Position numbers and translations under genes: made by a program. Below the pieces are notes generated by a model, which worked only from the letters and a program-made list of their open reading frames with translations, was not told the origin of the DNA and searched no databases. 64,000 bases of DNA. Source: Acidithiobacillus ferrianus (lineage in GTDB: Bacteria; Pseudomonadota; Gammaproteobacteria; Acidithiobacillales; Acidithiobacillaceae). The stretch lies in NCBI RefSeq assembly GCF_010378095.1, contig NZ_WNJL01000050.1, positions 1 through 64,000 on the forward strand. Direction: 5' to 3'. Each line of letters begins with the position of its first letter. Positions within the stretch are counted from its first letter, which is position 1. This document shows, one piece after another, positions 61,302 to 64,000 of the stretch.

Positions 61302-63797
61302 ATGTCAGCGGCGACGGAGGATATCCTCGAACACTTGGCGGCCATCAGTTTTGTGGCGGGGCGGGACGCGCGCGCGGCTTTGCCCGCGGTGGCGTCCCTG
61401 GGCGCGGCGGCGGCTGTACGTTATCTGGAGACCGGGCGGGATCTGTTTTTTTATGACCGGGAAGCGGGCAAGGGTTTTTTCCACGCCACTGCCGATTTGG
61501 TCAAGGCTTTTGGGGGCTTGGACCCCTGGCTGGAGCAGGCGCGCGTATTTCTCACGCAACGCGGCACCTTTCGGGCGGCAGTGGGATTTTTCGAACAGGC
61601 CGGAGCGGTGCGCCGGGGCTGGGGTGTGGAAGGCGAAGCGCTCTGGTTTGCGCTTGGCGCGGCTTGGATCGATCGACATGTGGATAGTGCGGCGTCCTAC
61701 TTTCGGGTGCCTACAGCGGTCTTGTTCGGCGATGCGGGCATCGAGGGGTTGCGGGCGTTGCTGGCTCCCGCTGATGCCCTGGTGAGGAGTCGCCTGGGAC
61801 TGGGGACATATCTGGAAGGTGCCATCAAAGTACGCGCGATCTGCGGACTGGACGGCGTGGCGGAGTGGACGCAGCGCGGTGTGGATGTGCTCGCGGCGGG
61901 GCGGGCGCGCGGCGAGGCTTGGTTCCGGCTGGAGAGTGACGAGGCGCGCGGTTTCTTGCTGGAGGTCGTGCCGGGCTTTCATCCGGGGATCCACAAGCGG
62001 TTCTTCGGGTTGTTGCTTCAGGCTTGGACCGGGCTGCAGCCGCCGCTGGAAGAGGGTGACTGGAGCCAGGAGGGCGGGCGTGGTTTTCTGGAGACCGATG
62101 GGCGCAGTCTTTTTGTGCCGGCGGTCATGCCGGACCGCGAAGAGGCTTTGCTGGCCTTCTACCATACCGGTGCGCATCTGGCTTTTGACAGTTACGAACA
62201 AGGCGCCATTCGCCTCCTGTTTGCTGAAATCGGCATGGAGCATCCACCTCTGGATGCCGAGCAGCGGATTACTTGGCGGCCACTTTTCGCCCGGTTTGGC
62301 GAGGATTTGATCCGTTTCCAGCTCATTTTTGATCTTTGCGAGGATTTGCGGGTGGATGCGGCGCTGGAACGCGAGATGCCCGGCTATCTGGCGCGGGTGT
62401 TGCGGGCATCCCGCCAGCGCACGCCACCAGAAGGGGCCGCCGGGTATTATTACCGGAGGGCCATGACCATGCTGGAGGATGGCATGGCTGGAAGATTGCC
62501 CGAAGACCTTGCCGCCCTGACGACGGCACCAGCAGGTATTGTCGATGCCTTCCGGGCGGCGTTGACCTGGTATGCGACGACGGACTTGCCACCGGTCTCT
62601 CTGTCAGAGCGCGCGCGTGCTTACCTGCCCGGTCATTCCCCCAATGCGGCGCGGCCGGTATATCCGCGCCGTAAGCGCGCCAGCGACACGCCCGAGATGG
62701 ATAGCGGTGATGCGCCGGGTAGCACGGGCCGTGAGGAAAAATTGCGGGAGGCGCCGCAGCGGGCGGAGGGCAACGATCCCGATACGGACATCCCGCCGGA
62801 GAACATTCAGGGAGCCGGCGGGCGCGTCGGGGTCGGTATGCCCGTAGCCGCCAAGGTCACCGGCAGGAGACGCGGGGTGGAAGGCCCTCCAGGCGGCTGG
62901 CCCTACCGCGAGTGGGATTATCGGCATCAGCGCTATAAAGAGAACTGGGCACGGGTACATGAGCGTCCCCTGCGCGAACATGACGCGGCCAGGGCCACCA
63001 CGATCGCCGTGGCATATGATGGGACGCTGAGACGGTTGAAACGCGCCTTGCAGGCACAGAAACCGACACGAATGTCCCCGCGTCGCCGCCAATATGAGGG
63101 TGAGGCGCCGGATCTGGAAGCGGTGGTGCAGTTTGTGGTGGAACGGCGGGCTGGGCGGTCGCCCAAGGCCGACATCTACCGGCAACGGCGACCGCAACAC
63201 CGGGATACCTCAGTACTGCTTCTTGCCGATTTGTCTACATCCATCATGGCGGAGGCCGGAGATTCCGGAGTGCGGGTGGTGGATCGCCTGCGCGTGGCGA
63301 TGTTGCTCTTTGGCGAAGCGCTGGGAGAGGTGGGAGATGCTTTTGCGCTGTATGGTTTCGCCAGTAAGTATCACGATGAGGTAGTGCTCTATCCCATCAA
63401 GCGCTTTGCCGATAAGTTCGATGCGCGCGTGCGGGCCTTGCTCGGCGGTCTGTCTGGACGGCTGGCGACGCGTATGGGGGCAGCCATCCGCCACAGCACG
63501 TGGCGCCTGTCGGAAAGTCCGGGGCAGCGGCGTTTGCTGTTGATCCTGTCGGATGGTCGCCCCGCCGATTATGATGACGGCGGCGATGTCCGGTATTTGC
63601 AGGAAGATACGCGGATGGCGGTGAAGGAGGCGCAGGATTTGGGTGTTCATGCCTTTTGCGTCAGTCTCGATCCGCGGGGCGGCGAATATCTGCCACGGGT
63701 TTTCGGGCCCGGGCATTATCTGGTGTTACCCCATCTCGACAGCCTGCCGGCACGTCTCCCGGAGATTTATTTGCGACTGCGAGGCCATAGCGTGTGA
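61302..63797 (+). CDS. cbbO: CbbO-type von Willebrand factor A protein (Rubisco activase adaptor)
   Basis: An 831-residue protein whose C-terminal vWA domain carries the MIDAS motif DLSTS (near 642-646) with SDGRPADYDD later. The middle has a disordered, charged linker (~residues 460-520). CbbO bridges the CbbQ hexamer to Rubisco through the MIDAS site. ATG 61302 follows AAGGGGC and gives a normal N-terminus; the earlier in-frame start would lie inside cbbQ. The stop overlaps the next start (TGATG). Confidence 0.88.
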   Translation: MSAATEDILEHLAAISFVAGRDARAALPAVASLGAAAAVRYLETGRDLFFYDREAGKGFFHATADLVKAFGGLDPWLEQARVFLTQRGTFRAAVGFFEQAGAVRRGWGVEGEALWFALGAAWIDRHVDSAASYFRVPTAVLFGDAGIEGLRALLAPADALVRSRLGLGTYLEGAIKVRAICGLDGVAEWTQRGVDVLAAGRARGEAWFRLESDEARGFLLEVVPGFHPGIHKRFFGLLLQAWTGLQPPLEEGDWSQEGGRGFLETDGRSLFVPAVMPDREEALLAFYHTGAHLAFDSYEQGAIRLLFAEIGMEHPPLDAEQRITWRPLFARFGEDLIRFQLIFDLCEDLRVDAALEREMPGYLARVLRASRQRTPPEGAAGYYYRRAMTMLEDGMAGRLPEDLAALTTAPAGIVDAFRAALTWYATTDLPPVSLSERARAYLPGHSPNAARPVYPRRKRASDTPEMDSGDAPGSTGREEKLREAPQRAEGNDPDTDIPPENIQGAGGRVGVGMPVAAKVTGRRRGVEGPPGGWPYREWDYRHQRYKENWARVHERPLREHDAARATTIAVAYDGTLRRLKRALQAQKPTRMSPRRRQYEGEAPDLEAVVQFVVERRAGRSPKADIYRQRRPQHRDTSVLLLADLSTSIMAEAGDSGVRVVDRLRVAMLLFGEALGEVGDAFALYGFASKYHDEVVLYPIKRFADKFDARVRALLGGLSGRLATRMGAAIRHSTWRLSESPGQRRLLLILSDGRPADYDDGGDVRYLQEDTRMAVKEAQDLGVHAFCVSLDPRGGEYLPRVFGPGHYLVLPHLDSLPARLPEIYLRLRGHSV

Positions 63798-64000
63798 TGG
63801 GTGAAGCGCACACGATCGCTGGCAGAATGAACGAGCGGGAAATGCTACAGCCGCAAATCGCCGCGACCTGTCCGGCGGTCTTCGTCGGAGCGGCGCATTA
63901 TCGGCGGGCGAGCTATGGGAGCAACCATCCCCTGGCCATTCCGCGGGTGTCGCTGACCTTGGATCTCATCAACAGCTACGGCGCCATGGCCCCGGAAGAA
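63797..64000 (+). CDS. Histone-deacetylase-family (AcuC-like) protein, N-terminal part
   Basis: The frame is open to the window end (68 codons). The segment YRRASYGSNHPLAIPRVSLTLDLINSYG matches the start of the HDAC/AcuC/acetylpolyamine amidohydrolase family (s-Y-G-x-x-H-P-L...R). These zinc enzymes remove acetyl groups from lysine or polyamines. ATG 63797 overlaps the cbbO stop; ATG 63827 or 63842 are other possible starts. The catalytic part lies outside the window. Confidence 0.65.
   Translation, partial: MGEAHTIAGRMNEREMLQPQIAATCPAVFVGAAHYRRASYGSNHPLAIPRVSLTLDLINSYGAMAPEE

Overview
The window looks like chromosome of a chemolithoautotrophic, acidophilic sulfur oxidiser of the Acidithiobacillus type (gene content only; no rRNA gene is present to confirm it). 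The main evidence is a full set of genes for the sulfur-oxidising heterodisulfide-reductase-like (sHdr) pathway with its lipoate-binding proteins and lipoate-assembly enzymes, a cytoplasmic SoeABC-type sulfite dehydrogenase, and a CbbQ/CbbO pair that serves Rubisco.

Layout. 1-526: end of a flavoprotein oxidoreductase and a zinc-ribbon protein. 527-6735: an AT-richer block with an ABC uptake system, an outer-membrane porin and an OFA-type MFS carrier, preceded by a good sigma-54 promoter. 6895-10940: leuA, a thioredoxin-like protein, ampD, queH, phhB and a small protein. 11118-20185 (minus strand): soeABC-moaA-rhd-tusA-dsrE3A-shdrC1-shdrB1, ending in a terminator. 20363-25721: a small protein, moaC, and a periplasmic binding protein/histidine kinase/NtrC operon with its own sigma-54 promoter. 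25925-34862: cell-shape and wall genes (mreBCD-rodA-dacA), ybeD-lipB-lipA, an ElyC/YdcF protein and an L,D-transpeptidase. 34973-39563: a FimV-like protein, a receiver-like protein, a Ras-like GTPase and a Roadblock protein. 39649-44956: glyQS, gmhB, plsC, a RimK-like ligase and a small ORF. 45145-57552: a second shdrB1, then shdrA-hyp-shdrC2-shdrB2, two lbpA genes with a DsrE-like gene, lipS1, slpl, lipT, lipS2, and a FadL-like channel. 57668-64000: small unknown genes, another lipoate-ligase-like gene, cbbQ-cbbO and the start of a histone-deacetylase-family gene.

How it fits together. FadL may admit hydrophobic sulfur. Rhd, TusA and DsrE3A pass sulfane sulfur to the sHdr complex, which with the lipoylated LbpA proteins oxidises it to sulfite. 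SoeABC then oxidises the sulfite to sulfate and feeds electrons to the quinone pool. moaA and moaC next door supply the molybdenum cofactor that Soe needs, and LipS1/LipS2/sLpl/LipT lipoylate LbpA independently of LipB/LipA.

The most striking structure is a 1,342-bp inverted repeat, identical wherever compared, that carries shdrB1 and its ribosome binding site at 11134-12475 and 45145-46486. The canonical operon (rhd-tusA-dsrE-hdrC1-hdrB1-hdrA-hyp-hdrC2-hdrB2) is split between the two copies. Recombination between the copies would invert the 32.7 kb between them and rejoin the canonical operon exactly, so the locus may be a reversible operon switch. A wrong orientation or a collapsed repeat in the assembly is the competing explanation.
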